In this document: positions 43,034 to 52,132 of the stretch, piece by piece | How the letters are laid out: every line of letters begins with the position of its first letter | Numbering within the stretch: position 1 is the first letter of the stretch | Source: Nonomuraea guangzhouensis | GTDB lineage: Bacteria > Actinomycetota > Actinomycetes > Streptosporangiales > Streptosporangiaceae | Reading direction: 5' to 3' | DNA: 64,000 nt | NCBI RefSeq assembly: GCF_019396345.1 | Contig: NZ_JAHKRM010000009.1 | Location: 310,001-374,000 of the forward strand | Translations under genes and position numbers: made by a program | Notes under the pieces: generated by a model | Told to the model about the DNA's origin: nothing | Seen by the model: the letters and a program-made list of their open reading frames with translations, nothing else | The model's database searches: none

Positions 43034-45999
43034 GCCCGGCCGAGGTGCTCGTCCAGGTGGCGGGCCGCGCGGATGAGTCCGCTCGACCCCTTGCGGGCGG
43101 CGATCCCGGCGACCTCGGGAATCGGGCCACGCGCCGCGGCCCAGCGGGCCAGGCGGACGGCGAGCTCCAGGGCCCGGGTGTGGGCGGCGTTGCCCCGCTC
43201 CCCCGGCTCCGGCAGGAACACCGGCAGCAACCCGCGCATGATCGCCCAGGCCTCATGGTGCGCTCCCTTGCGCGCCACGTCCTCCAGGCCCGCGCAGGCC
43301 TGGCTCATGGGGATCCCGATCCTGCGCAGGCACAGGCCGAGCTGCCGGCCGCACTCCTCGGCGGGCAGACACTTGGCGGCGGCTGCCCGCAGCAGCAGTT
43401 CGCGGCAGTGTTCGGCGTGCCAGCCGTGTTCGGCCAGCAGCATGCCGAGCAGGAAGGCCATCCCCTCGCCCACGGGGCCGTCCTGGTAGCAGAGCGCGGT
43501 CACGTACGTGTGCAGGTAGCCCGGGTGCTGCCAGCTGTGAGCCATCTGCGGGACGAGGTGCATGGCCGCCGCTTCCCGGTCGGAGGGCAGCATCAGCCGC
43601 ACCGAGTCCGGACCAACGGCGGGGACGCTCCAGATCGAGTGGGGCGGGTCGGACAGCAGCGCGTCCACCAGCGGCATCCCCGTCGGCTCCAGCCGGACGA
43701 CGGCGCGCGGGAAAGGTGCCGGCCATCCCCTAGCCCCGAGGGGCGCATCGGCCGGCGGCCATTCCAGCCGCGTCTCGGGTTCGGGCCGCTGCCTCAGCCA
43801 GCGCTCCAGCGCGGCGCCCGCCTCGGAGTGGCGGGCCAGCCGGCCGGCTTGGGCGCGCACCTCGGGATCCACCTCGCGTGGCAGCCGCAGCAGCGCCTGC
43901 TGCAGGTCGGCGGGCAGGGGCCGTACGTCCGCGTTCTGGTAGCCCTCGATGCGGTCGGCCAGCTCGGCGGGGTCGATGTGGCCGGAGATGCGCGTCGGGG
44001 TGGCCAGGAGGTACGGCGGCAGCGTCTCTTCCTTCAGCGCGCTGTGGATCTCGGCGCAGCGCAGGAGCATGGCCCAGTACGGCGGTGACATCGCCTGCCG
44101 GCGGGGCAGCCGTTCGTGTGGCTCGGCCTCCCGCGGGCTCGGTTCGCGTTGGCGCACCGTGGCCAGGAAGACGCGCTCCCCTTCCGGTTGCGGCGCGGTG
44201 AGGCTCTCGGCGTCCTGAAGGGGGAAGCCCAACTCTCCCAGGCTCGCTGCGAGGTTGTGGAGCACGCCCGGAGTCAGAGGAGTGGGACGGGTAGTGGTAC
44301 GCGGTTCCTGTCCGGGGTTGGTGGACTCGCGCAGCAGCGCCTCGGTCCAGTCGGTCAGGTTCGGCCACTCCTTTCGGGCGTACAGGTCGGTCGAGCGGAG
44401 TGGATGCTTCCTGTTGTGGGGGTTGCGGACGAAGCCGTCGAGCCACCGATCGAGCGCGTATTCGTGGTGGAACTGGTCGAAGGTGCCGGCGAGGTCGTCG
44501 ATCGGGCCGGGGAAGGACCGGCGGCTCGGCACACTGAACGCCGGCAGCCCGACGGCCTCGAAGCCGTCGGAATCGAAGGCGCCGGGAGGCGGCGCGGTGG
44601 TGCCGTAGGCCTCGGTCAGGTGGGCCGCCAGATCCGGGGGCAGAACGCCCGCCGCCTCCCGGACCGCCTCGGCTCCGGCCAGCGTGAACCGTCCGGCGTG
44701 CTTGACGGCCAGCCGGACGGACCGCTGCCTGACCTCGTAGGACTCGCACAGGAACGCCGAGGCCAGCGCGGGCGCCAGATGGTCGAGGTCACCGCCGGCC
44801 GCACGGGCGGCCTGGTCGAGCAGGGTGAGCCCGGCGCGCACGAGCTTGCCTTCGGGGCGGAACAGGAGCGCCGCCACCGCCTCGTTGACGTCCTCGCCAC
44901 TCAACCCGCCCGCTCCGCTCGGCCCGTCCTCGCCGCTCGGCCCGTCCTCGCCGCTCGGCCCAAGTCCGCCGCTCGGCCCGTCTCCGCCGCTCGGCCCGCC
45001 CGCGCCGCGCAGTTGCCGCAGGGCCAGTTCGGCGACCGGACCCGGAGCGGCGGGCAGCAGCCGCAGGTAGTCGCGCACACGTTCCGGGCTGTGCCGGGGC
45101 TCCAGCAGATCGTGCAGGCGGACGAAGAACCGCAGGTCCGTCGCGCTGCCGCCGCGCAGGAACCGGCGTACGCACCCGTCGACCAGTGCCTCCCGCTCGA
45201 CACGCCCGGCCTCGGCCAGGTCGCGCAGCGCGTACAGCCAGGACCGGCGGCCCTCCTGCCCCTCCGCGCCCCGGTCGTCGCGCAGCACCCGGCCCACGCC
45301 TTCGGCTTCGAACAGGCGCGGGATCAGGTGCTCGGCCAGGGGGTCGTTTTCGAGGTCGGGCGTGGTGGACACCCAGGCGACCACCAGCGGCTCGTGGTCG
45401 GGAAGCGGAGCTGCGGTGCGGCGCAGCAGTTCCAGCGCCAGCGCGACGGTGCTGTCCTCAAGCTGCCGACGGGTGCCGCGCAGGCGTCCTGCCACGCGTA
45501 CGGCGAGGTCGGCCTGCCACTCGGGTGGGCGCGCGGCGATGACCCGCAACAGCGGCTCCAGGGGGAGGCCTGCGCTCCGGCCGGCGAAGTCGCGCCGGAA
45601 GATCCAGGCGGCGACCGCTGCCGCGCCACCCAGAGTGCCCGCGCCCGCGATCAGCATGGGGGCGATCCAGTCGTCGCGCATCGTCCAGGGGACGTGGCGG
45701 TGCTGGTGGGCGCGATGGGAGCCGGTCGACCACCACCGGTGGAAGGCCTCCTCCTCGGGCACGCCGCGGGCCACCTCGGCGTCGATGAACGTCTTGCGAG
45801 CCTGTTCCTTCTCGGCTGTGGCCTGGGCCCGCAAACGGTCGAAGCGCTCGTGCGTGGACTGCCGGGCAGCGCCGATGTGGCGGGGCAGCCGACGGGCCGT
45901 CTCGCGGCGCCCGGCCGTATCCAGGCGTAACACCTCATCGGCCGTCCTGGACGCGTCACCCTCGTCGATGGCCCGCGCCACACGCTCCCACCCGCTCAC
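43030..45999 (-). CDS. Large DUF6493-like helical-repeat protein
   Basis: 989 aa, with no known enzymatic motif. The N-terminus (WERVARAIDEGDASRTADEVLRLDTAGRRETARRLPRHI) and many helical pairs resemble the DUF6493 proteins of actinomycetes, which are usually near MoxR ATPase, SWIM and VWA genes; none of those is here. A hydrophobic stretch near residues 112-132 could be a membrane anchor. A glycine-serine hexapeptide repeat sits near residues 335-370. Family assignment is by overall pattern. GTG start. Confidence 0.6.
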   Translation of the reverse strand: MSGWERVARAIDEGDASRTADEVLRLDTAGRRETARRLPRHIGAARQSTHERFDRLRAQATAEKEQARKTFIDAEVARGVPEEEAFHRWWSTGSHRAHQHRHVPWTMRDDWIAPMLIAGAGTLGGAAAVAAWIFRRDFAGRSAGLPLEPLLRVIAARPPEWQADLAVRVAGRLRGTRRQLEDSTVALALELLRRTAAPLPDHEPLVVAWVSTTPDLENDPLAEHLIPRLFEAEGVGRVLRDDRGAEGQEGRRSWLYALRDLAEAGRVEREALVDGCVRRFLRGGSATDLRFFVRLHDLLEPRHSPERVRDYLRLLPAAPGPVAELALRQLRGAGGPSGGDGPSGGLGPSGEDGPSGEDGPSGAGGLSGEDVNEAVAALLFRPEGKLVRAGLTLLDQAARAAGGDLDHLAPALASAFLCESYEVRQRSVRLAVKHAGRFTLAGAEAVREAAGVLPPDLAAHLTEAYGTTAPPPGAFDSDGFEAVGLPAFSVPSRRSFPGPIDDLAGTFDQFHHEYALDRWLDGFVRNPHNRKHPLRSTDLYARKEWPNLTDWTEALLRESTNPGQEPRTTTRPTPLTPGVLHNLAASLGELGFPLQDAESLTAPQPEGERVFLATVRQREPSPREAEPHERLPRRQAMSPPYWAMLLRCAEIHSALKEETLPPYLLATPTRISGHIDPAELADRIEGYQNADVRPLPADLQQALLRLPREVDPEVRAQAGRLARHSEAGAALERWLRQRPEPETRLEWPPADAPLGARGWPAPFPRAVVRLEPTGMPLVDALLSDPPHSIWSVPAVGPDSVRLMLPSDREAAAMHLVPQMAHSWQHPGYLHTYVTALCYQDGPVGEGMAFLLGMLLAEHGWHAEHCRELLLRAAAAKCLPAEECGRQLGLCLRRIGIPMSQACAGLEDVARKGAHHEAWAIMRGLLPVFLPEPGERGNAAHTRALELAVRLARWAAARGPIPEVAGIAARKGSSGLIRAARHLDEHLGRA
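44893..45000 (-). repeat. 18-bp tandem repeat coding for GPSGED-like hexapeptides
   Basis: Six consecutive 18-bp units encode variants of GPSGED (GGD, GGL, GED, GED, GAG, GED endings) inside the large DUF6493-like gene. The length is a multiple of three per unit, so copy number can vary without frameshift. It probably forms a flexible linker between helical halves. Confidence 0.75.
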
Positions 46000-46546
46000 G
46001 CGCCCACCCCCACGAGGCCGTCACGCCGAGGGGAGCGGGAGTGCGGAAGGCGGGCGCCGTGAGGCGCCGACAGAGCGGTGGTCATGACGCAGACCATAGA
46101 GATCGTCCCCGACAGAAGCCGTCGGGACAGAATCCGATGGCCGCCTGGAGCACCCGCCGCCGTATCACCAGCCCCTCCCCTGGCCAGGGACGTGCGGGTG
46201 GCCGTCACCTCGGCCGTCTCTCCGAAGGAGGTGGCCGGAAGTGTCGCGGCGAAGGCAGCCGGTCAGACCGTGGCCGGTTTGGGGGTTGGGGAGAGGTTGG
46301 CGAAAAGGCGTTCCTCGGCCATTCTCCTTCGTCACCTACAGTTTGGACCAAAGCCCATTTTCATCGGATGTCTCAAGCAAACAATCTCACAGTCGGCGAC
46401 GCTCACAGAGCCGCGTGATCTCACCATCTGGGACGTAATCCATGCTGAAGCCGCCCATTGTCTTCCGTGAGATCGCCTCCTATTGTGGACAGAGCTTGCA
46501 TAAGTGAGCACGACCCCCCGCCATACATCCGATGGGTGCGAGAACG
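46000..46546. other. 547-base divergent intergenic region, no gene supported
   Basis: Lies between the divergent DUF6493-like and ThuA genes. An open frame at 46078-46470 has no recognisable domain and lower GC, and I do not call it. The only structures noticed are TTTGGACCAAA (46342-46352), a small palindrome that could be an operator, and AT-rich sequence before the ThuA gene suitable for a promoter. Confidence 0.4.
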
Positions 46547-47281
46547 ATGAACGTGACCGTGTGGAACGAGTTCTACGAGGAGAAGAAGTTTCCCAGCGTC
46601 TCGTCGGTGTATCCCGACGGTCTGCACGTGGTGCTCGAACAGGCGCTGGCCGAACACCTCGGCCCCGAGGCCGACACACGCGTCGCGCTTCAGGAGGAGC
46701 CCGAGCACGGTCTCAGTGAGGCGGTGCTGGAGGCCACCGACGTCCTGCTGTGGTGGAGCCATCTCAAGGACGACGAGGTCGGCGACGAGGTGGTCGAGCG
46801 GGTCAAACGGCGCGTACTCGACGGCATGGGCCTGCTCATCCTCCACTCCGCCATCGGTTCGAAGATCGCCAAGGCCCTGCTCGGCACGTCCGGCCAGATG
46901 ACCGGCTGGCGTCACGGCGACAGCGAGCTGCTCTGGACGATCCTGCCGGGCCACGAGATCGTCAGCGGCGTTCCCAACCCCGTCGTCATCCCCGCTGGCG
47001 AGATGTACGGCGAGCCGCTCGACATCCCCGCGCCGGACGAGCTCGTCTTCATCAGCTCCTACCAGGGCGGCGAGGTGCTGCGCAGCGGCTGCGGCTTCCA
47101 CCGGGGCCGGGGCCGGATCTTCTTCTTCGCCCCGGGGCACGAGGAGTCCCCGATCTACTTCCAGCCCGAGATCAGGCGCATCCTGGCCAACGCCGTACGC
47201 TGGGCGGCCCCGCCCGCCCAGCCCCAGCCGAGGTCCGCCAGGCAGGGCGAGTACCCGAAGAACTGGTGGGTCCAGGCATGA
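46547..47281 (+). CDS. ThuA-like (trehalose utilisation) protein
   Basis: 244-aa class I glutamine-amidotransferase-like fold. VTVWNEFYEEK at the start, DVLLWWSHLKDDEV near residue 66, GMGLLILHSAIGSKIAKALLG near 93 and WRHGDSELLWTILPGHEI near 120 are the ThuA signatures. Members are linked to sugar and inositol catabolism and partner with Gfo/Idh/MocA dehydrogenases, whose gene follows with an ATGA overlap. ATG 46547 preferred over 46532 by family alignment. Confidence 0.88.
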   Translation: MNVTVWNEFYEEKKFPSVSSVYPDGLHVVLEQALAEHLGPEADTRVALQEEPEHGLSEAVLEATDVLLWWSHLKDDEVGDEVVERVKRRVLDGMGLLILHSAIGSKIAKALLGTSGQMTGWRHGDSELLWTILPGHEIVSGVPNPVVIPAGEMYGEPLDIPAPDELVFISSYQGGEVLRSGCGFHRGRGRIFFFAPGHEESPIYFQPEIRRILANAVRWAAPPAQPQPRSARQGEYPKNWWVQA

Positions 47282-48285
47282 CCGGCGACCACCGCACCAA
47301 CCTGATCCAGATCGGCCTCGGCCCGTGGGGGACGGACTGGGCCACCAAGATCCTCCCGCGGCTGCCCGACGCCCACGTGACCGGCTGGGTGGACGCCTCC
47401 CCTGACGCGCGTACGGCGTTCGTCGCCGCGACCGGCGCCGACCCGGGCACCGTGTTCGCCACCGTGGAGGAGGCGCTGGAGGCGACCGGGGCCGTGGCCG
47501 CGATCGCGCCGGTCGCGATCGGCGCGCACGTCGCCGTCGCCAGGCAGGTGCTCCAGGCCGGCGCCCATCTGTTGCTGGAGAAGCCGTTCGCACTGGACGC
47601 GGCCACCGCCCGGGAGCTGGCCGACCTCGCGGCCGAGCGCGGCCTGGTCTTCGGCATCGACCAGAACTACCGGATCTTCCCCGGCGTCCCGATCGTCCGC
47701 GAGCTGCTCGAACGGGGGGCCGTCGGCACCATCCGGCGGGTCTCGCTCGAATGGCACCGCATCCACCAGGGCGTCAGGGACTCCAATGCGCTGATCGAGC
47801 TGGCCATCCACCATTTCGACCTGATGCGCCACCTGTTCGGGCGCGAGGGCGTGGCGATCACGTGCGTACCGGTGACGCCGGTGCGTTCGGCCCAGGACCG
47901 TACGCCGGGAGCGAGCCTCATCGTCGAGCTGGACGGCGGGATCACGATCGACTACGTGCTGTCGAGTCAGGGAGTCGACGCGCAGACGCCGTGGCCCGGG
48001 GTGTGGCGGATCTCCGGTGACGACGGGCTGCTCAGGTGGGGCGCCGCGCCGGACGACCACCGGGCCGTGTCGATCACCGACGGGGACGGGAACGTGACCC
48101 CGGTCGAGGTGCCCGAGCTGCCGCTGTTCGAGCGGGCCGGGGTGCTGCGGGCGTTCATCGACGCGGTCGCGGGCACGGGCGCGCCGACCTCGCCCGCCGC
48201 CGACAACGCGCGCAGCGTCGCGATGCTGGAGGCCGCGCTGACCTCGGCCCGCACCGGGGAGCGTACGAGGGTCGAGCGGTGGTGA
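47278..48285 (+). CDS. Gfo/Idh/MocA-family oxidoreductase
   Basis: 335-aa NAD(P)-dependent sugar or cyclitol dehydrogenase. N-terminal Rossmann fold NLIQIGLGPWGTDWA, the family EKP motif in LLLEKPFALD near residue 103, and a candidate catalytic histidine in ELAIHHFDLMRHLFG near residue 184. Co-translated with the ThuA gene, a common pairing in carbohydrate loci. Its stop overlaps a further GTG (48282) of a gene that appears truncated. Confidence 0.9.
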   Translation: MTGDHRTNLIQIGLGPWGTDWATKILPRLPDAHVTGWVDASPDARTAFVAATGADPGTVFATVEEALEATGAVAAIAPVAIGAHVAVARQVLQAGAHLLLEKPFALDAATARELADLAAERGLVFGIDQNYRIFPGVPIVRELLERGAVGTIRRVSLEWHRIHQGVRDSNALIELAIHHFDLMRHLFGREGVAITCVPVTPVRSAQDRTPGASLIVELDGGITIDYVLSSQGVDAQTPWPGVWRISGDDGLLRWGAAPDDHRAVSITDGDGNVTPVEVPELPLFERAGVLRAFIDAVAGTGAPTSPAADNARSVAMLEAALTSARTGERTRVERW

Positions 48286-48368
48286 CGGCCGTGGCCGACC
48301 GGGCCGCGGCACGCGAACGGCACGTGCTGTTCGAGGACGTCACGGTCCCGTGGAATCCACCACCGCGA
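48282..48368 (+). pseudogene. Truncated 5' end of a third gene of the ThuA operon
   Basis: GTG 48282 overlaps the dehydrogenase stop (GTGA) in the coupling style used throughout the window and opens MTAVADRAAARERHVLFEDVT followed by VPWNPP. Beyond this the reading becomes low-complexity and runs antisense into an MFS relic. It looks like the first codons of a gene cut off by a deletion. Family unknown. Confidence 0.35.
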
Positions 48369-48388
48369 CCTGGTCGGACGCCAAGCTT

Positions 48389-48600
48389 TCAGGCGCTGAC
48401 TTCGGCCTCGCGAGAGCGGGCGTCCTCGGCGGTGCGAAGGTGGCGGACGGGTGACAGCAGCACCCACACCGGTGCCGGCGCGAGCCCGATGCCTCCCGCC
48501 AGCAGTGCGGGGGGAGGCCGATCAGGGCGCCCAGCGGGAGCACGCCGAACGACAGCGTGCGGTAGGCCGCGTTGGCCACGACGGGCGGCACGGCGACCGC
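48389..48600 (-). pseudogene. C-terminal remnant of an MFS transporter, frameshifted
   Basis: One frame gives NAAYRTLSFGVLPLGALIG, the next gives PPALLAGGIGLAPAPVWVLLSPVRHLRTA and a stop. Together they are the last two helices and tail of an MFS_3-type exporter, joined by a frame change near 48520 with several residues deleted. No upstream part survives. This relic and the truncated 5' stub account for the 356-base gap between the dehydrogenase and the ester-cyclase-like gene. Confidence 0.65.
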
Positions 48601-48641
48601 CCGGCACTACCAGCGGGTCAAGGCCCGGAAAGGGCGAGGTG

Positions 48642-49076
48642 CTACGCCGGGATGAGGCCGAGTTGCCGCAGTTGTGAGTAGAGGTCGACCACTCCCCAGA
48701 TGTCGATGATCTGGCCGTCGGCGAAGCGGGCGATGAAGATCTCCTGGTAGATGACGGATTTGCCGGTCGCGGGCATGCCCCGGTATTCACCGGAGTTGGT
48801 CCCGGTGACCGTCTGCCGAGCGACGATCTTGTCTCCCTCGGCGAGCAGATCCTCCATCGTCACGTGAATGTCGGGGAACGCGCGCAGGAGGACCCCCCAG
48901 ATGCGCTTCTGCGCCTGCACCGCGGGCATGTCGGTCGGCTCCGCGGTGTGGAAGCGCCCGTCCGGGTGAATGAACTCGTCGATCGCCTTCGAGATGATCT
49001 CCAGATCGCCGCTGTTGACGGCGTCGTGGAAGCGGTGGTAGGTCTCCTTGTTCCGCACTTCCTGGCCTGCTGACAT
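48642..49076 (-). CDS. SnoaL-like ester cyclase-type protein
   Basis: 144-aa NTF2-fold protein. The SnoaL pattern is clear: YHRFHDAVNSGDLEIISKAIDEFIHPD, FPDIHVTMEDLLAEGDKIVARQTVTGTNSGEYRGMPATGKSV and FIARFADGQIIDIWGVVD. Members cyclise or bind polyketide-like ligands, but many actinobacterial copies have no known role. AAGGAGAG precedes the ATG. Same strand as, and downstream of, the LysR gene. Confidence 0.85.
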   Translation of the reverse strand: MSAGQEVRNKETYHRFHDAVNSGDLEIISKAIDEFIHPDGRFHTAEPTDMPAVQAQKRIWGVLLRAFPDIHVTMEDLLAEGDKIVARQTVTGTNSGEYRGMPATGKSVIYQEIFIARFADGQIIDIWGVVDLYSQLRQLGLIPA

Positions 49077-49166
49077 GACGTCTCTCCTTGGATCGTGGTG
49101 AAAGCAGCGTCTCGGTAGTTACGACCAGACAGCCCCCCGGATTGTGAGGCGTCGCCACGGGGACGA

Positions 49167-50054
49167 TCACTGCGGTTCGCCGGTGATCCAGTTCCAGCCG
49201 GTGATCGTGGTACGCATCAGGCGGGCGGCGGTCGACAGGTTGCTGTCGGCGCCCCAGAACAGGGTGAGCGCGCGACGGCAGTCGGGGCTGTCGACGGCGG
49301 TCCAGACGAGCGGGGCACGGGTGGTGGCCCGCCGGGCGATGGCCGGGATGAGACCGATGCCGAGTCCCGCGCTGATGAGATCGGCTATGGCGCTGTGCTC
49401 GTCACTCTCGCAGACGATCTTCGGCGTCAGACCTCTGGCGGCGAAGAGCTGATCGAGGAGCCGGCGCTGCCAGTGCCCCTGGCGGGCGGTGATGAAGGGC
49501 TGATCGGCGAGTTCGTCGATGCTCACCGAGGTACGGCCCGCCAGCGGATGATCCAACGGCGTGGCCACCCCCACCGCCTCATCCAGCAACCGCGTCGCCG
49601 CCAAGCCCTCGGTGGGGATCGGCTGCGAGGCGACGCACAGATCCACCTCCTGGGCCCGCAGGCGGCGGGCCATGTCCTCGGCCGGCGTCCAGAGAAGTTC
49701 GACCTCGATGGCGGGATGAGCTCCCTTGAAGGCCGCCAGCGGCCCGGTGAGGGTGAGGAAGGTCTCCGACCCAAGCCGCACGGTGCCCGCACCCTCGCTG
49801 GTGGCCTCCGCGACGGCGCGCCGTCCCGCGTCGAGCTCACCGAGGGAGCGTTCGACATAACCGCGAAAGAGCTTGCCCGTGTCGTTCAGCCGCAGCCGGC
49901 CGCTCCGCTCGAACAGCGGCGCGCCCAGCTCACTCTCCAGGCGGGCGATGGTACGGCTCAGCGAAGGCTGGGCGACGCGCAGCTCGTCGGCCGCGCGGCT
50001 GAGGTGTTCCAGCCGCGCCACCACCAGGAACTGCCTGAGCGTGTGCAGGTCCAT
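49167..50054 (-). CDS. LysR-family transcriptional regulator
   Basis: 295-aa LysR protein: helix-turn-helix in residues 3-60 (LRQFLVVARLEHLSRAADELRVAQPSLSRTIARLESELGAPLF) and effector domain from about 90 with GLGIGLIPAIA near 240. ATG 50054 chosen over the ATG one codon earlier because GGGAGG lies four bases before it. It is divergent from the membrane protein and multicopper oxidase genes and probably regulates them or the SnoaL gene. Confidence 0.92.
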   Translation of the reverse strand: MDLHTLRQFLVVARLEHLSRAADELRVAQPSLSRTIARLESELGAPLFERSGRLRLNDTGKLFRGYVERSLGELDAGRRAVAEATSEGAGTVRLGSETFLTLTGPLAAFKGAHPAIEVELLWTPAEDMARRLRAQEVDLCVASQPIPTEGLAATRLLDEAVGVATPLDHPLAGRTSVSIDELADQPFITARQGHWQRRLLDQLFAARGLTPKIVCESDEHSAIADLISAGLGIGLIPAIARRATTRAPLVWTAVDSPDCRRALTLFWGADSNLSTAARLMRTTITGWNWITGEPQ

Positions 50055-50166
50055 CATGCCTCCCAGCACATAACACCATAGCGATATTGATCTTAGGCAA
50101 GATAACGCACAAGCCATAGTGTCGAGGCGCTTGCGAATGAGACAGACAGAGTGAGGAGGATCCCTC

Positions 50167-50571
50167 ATGCTCACCGTTGCCGCGCATCGGACGGGGTGGA
50201 CACTGCGGGCCGTCGTCAGCGCGCACGTGGTGGCGATCGCCGGCCAGCCGGTGTTCGCCGGGGCGTACCTGACCGGTGACTTCGACAGCCTGCGCTCGCA
50301 CGCGGTCGGCGCCGACGTGGTCACCTCCATCGGCTACCTGCAGGTGATCGTGGCGATCGTGGTGTGGCTGCGGCTACGTCAGGTCTGGCCGTTCGTTGCC
50401 ACGATGGCGGTGGTGGCGGCCGAGACCGTGCAGTACTTCGCCGGATTGGACGGCGCGCTGTGGCTGCACATCCCGTTGGGGGTGATGACCGTCGTCGCGG
50501 TCGTCGTGCTGTTCATCGCCGTCTGGCGCCAACCCCTGCTCCGGCGAGTGCGAGAGGCCCGCGATGCGTGA
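50167..50571 (+). CDS. Small four-helix membrane protein
   Basis: 134 aa with four predicted membrane helices (about residues 15-35, 52-70, 76-92 and 98-118) and a basic C-terminal tail (RQPLLRRVREARDA). Family not recognised. GAGGAGG precedes the ATG. It overlaps the start of the multicopper oxidase gene by eight bases, so the two are co-translated. It may anchor or mature the oxidase. Confidence 0.75.
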   Translation: MLTVAAHRTGWTLRAVVSAHVVAIAGQPVFAGAYLTGDFDSLRSHAVGADVVTSIGYLQVIVAIVVWLRLRQVWPFVATMAVVAAETVQYFAGLDGALWLHIPLGVMTVVAVVVLFIAVWRQPLLRRVREARDA

Positions 50572-52132
50572 GCGCGACATGACCAGGCGGCGGGTACTGG
50601 GCATCGGCGGGGCGCTCGGGCTGATGACGGCCACCGGGCTGTCGGCCTCGGCGGCGCTGGCGCGCAGGCCGTCGTTCACCGGCGCCGAGTTGCGCAGTGC
50701 CGTACCGCTGCCGCCGCCTTTCCAGGTGCCGCTGCCGATTCCCTCCGTACTGGCGCCGGTCAGCGCCTCGGGCGGCGCCGACCGTTACGCGATCACCCAG
50801 CGCGAAGCGAGCGCGGAGATCCTGCCCGGTGTCAGGACGCCGCTGTGGACCTATGACGGCACCTTCCCCGGGCCGACGATCGAGTCGCGCCGCGGCCGGC
50901 CGGTCACCGTGACGCACCGCAATGAGCTGCCCGTGCCGACCGTCGTGCACCTGCACGGCGGGCGGACCCCGGCGGCTTCCGACGGCTACCCGACCGACCT
51001 CCTCCTGCCCGACGGCCGGCAGGAGACCGCCATGCACATGGGGCACGGCATGCACGATCCGCGCGCGGTAGTGACCACGCTGACCCGCGACTACACCTTC
51101 CCGCTCGACCAGCGGCCGACGCTGCTCTGGTACCACGATCACCGGATGGACTTCACCGCCCCCGCGATCTGGCGCGGCCTGGCCGGACTGCACATCGTCC
51201 GCGACGACGCCGAGGACGGGCTCGGCCTGCCCGCCGGGCCACGCGAACTGCCCCTGATGATCGCCGACCGGGCGTTCGCGGCCGACGGCAGCCTCGCCTA
51301 CCCCGCCCTGCGGGATCGACCGGGCGTGACCGACCCGTACCTCGGCGGCGTCCTCGGCGACGTGATCCTGGTCAACGGCGCCCCCTGGCCCGAGCACGAG
51401 GCCGACGCCGCCCGCTACCGGCTGCGCGTCCTGAACGCCTCCAACGCCCGCCACTACGAGCTCGAAGCGGTCACCGACGACGGCCGCCGGCTCGACCTCG
51501 TCCAGGTCGGCGCCGACCAGGGACTGCTCGCGGCGCCGGTCACCCACCGCGTCCTGCCGATCGCACCGGCCGAACGCTACGACGTGATCGTCGACTTCTC
51601 CGGCGTCGCGATCGGCAGCCGCGTCCGAGTCGTCAACCGGCTCGGCTCCGGCCGTACCCGCGACGTGATGGCCTTCCGCATCGCGCGCGCCGCCGCCGAC
51701 GGCAGCCGCGTCCCGCGCACGCTCTCCGCCGATCTGCCGGCCTGGCGCCGGTCGGATGCCGTCAGGGTGCGCGAGTTCGCCTTCCGCACCGGGCGGATGA
51801 ACGGTGGTCACGGGTGGCTGATCGGCGGGCTGCCGTTCGACCCCGGCCGTTCCGACGTCACCGTCGGTCTGGGCGAGGTCGAGGTGTGGCGGCTGGTCGC
51901 CGACGTCCATCACCCCGTCCACCTGCACCTGGTCGGCTTCCGGGTGCTCTCGCGCAGCGGCCGGCCGCCGCTGCCGCACGATGCGGGTCTGAAGGACACC
52001 GTCTCGTTGCGGCCGGGCGAGTCGGTGGAGATCATCACGCGGTTCGACGGATATCGCGGCCGGTACCTCTTCCACTGTCACAACGCCGAGCACGAGGACA
52101 TGGGCATGATGGCCAACCTCGAGATCATCTGA
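50564..52132 (+). CDS. Multicopper oxidase (Tat-exported)
   Basis: 522-aa cupredoxin-fold oxidase. A twin-arginine signal (TRRRVLGIGG, then a hydrophobic run to SAALA near residue 33) directs folded export. All four copper-binding blocks are present: HLHGG near 126, WYHDHRMD near 188, HPVHLHLVGF near 449 and HCHNAEHEDMGMM near 503, giving T1 and T2/T3 sites with an axial Met. An extra MHMGHGMH segment near 157 could bind copper or close the substrate site. Probable roles are metal (Cu/Mn/Fe) or phenol oxidation. Confidence 0.92.
   Translation: MRERDMTRRRVLGIGGALGLMTATGLSASAALARRPSFTGAELRSAVPLPPPFQVPLPIPSVLAPVSASGGADRYAITQREASAEILPGVRTPLWTYDGTFPGPTIESRRGRPVTVTHRNELPVPTVVHLHGGRTPAASDGYPTDLLLPDGRQETAMHMGHGMHDPRAVVTTLTRDYTFPLDQRPTLLWYHDHRMDFTAPAIWRGLAGLHIVRDDAEDGLGLPAGPRELPLMIADRAFAADGSLAYPALRDRPGVTDPYLGGVLGDVILVNGAPWPEHEADAARYRLRVLNASNARHYELEAVTDDGRRLDLVQVGADQGLLAAPVTHRVLPIAPAERYDVIVDFSGVAIGSRVRVVNRLGSGRTRDVMAFRIARAAADGSRVPRTLSADLPAWRRSDAVRVREFAFRTGRMNGGHGWLIGGLPFDPGRSDVTVGLGEVEVWRLVADVHHPVHLHLVGFRVLSRSGRPPLPHDAGLKDTVSLRPGESVEIITRFDGYRGRYLFHCHNAEHEDMGMMANLEII

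Noticed and set aside
44893..45000. CRISPR-like repeat
   Set aside because: The 18-bp units are contiguous, have no spacers and code in frame for a glycine-serine linker.
44116..45930. 604-codon plus-strand open frame opposite the DUF6493-like gene
   Set aside because: Mirror frame produced by GC-rich third positions; repetitive Gly/Val/Gln-rich translation and no start signal.
46078..46470. 130-codon open frame in the intergenic region before the ThuA gene
   Set aside because: No domain, no convincing ribosome site and codon use unlike the neighbours; composition suggests non-coding sequence.
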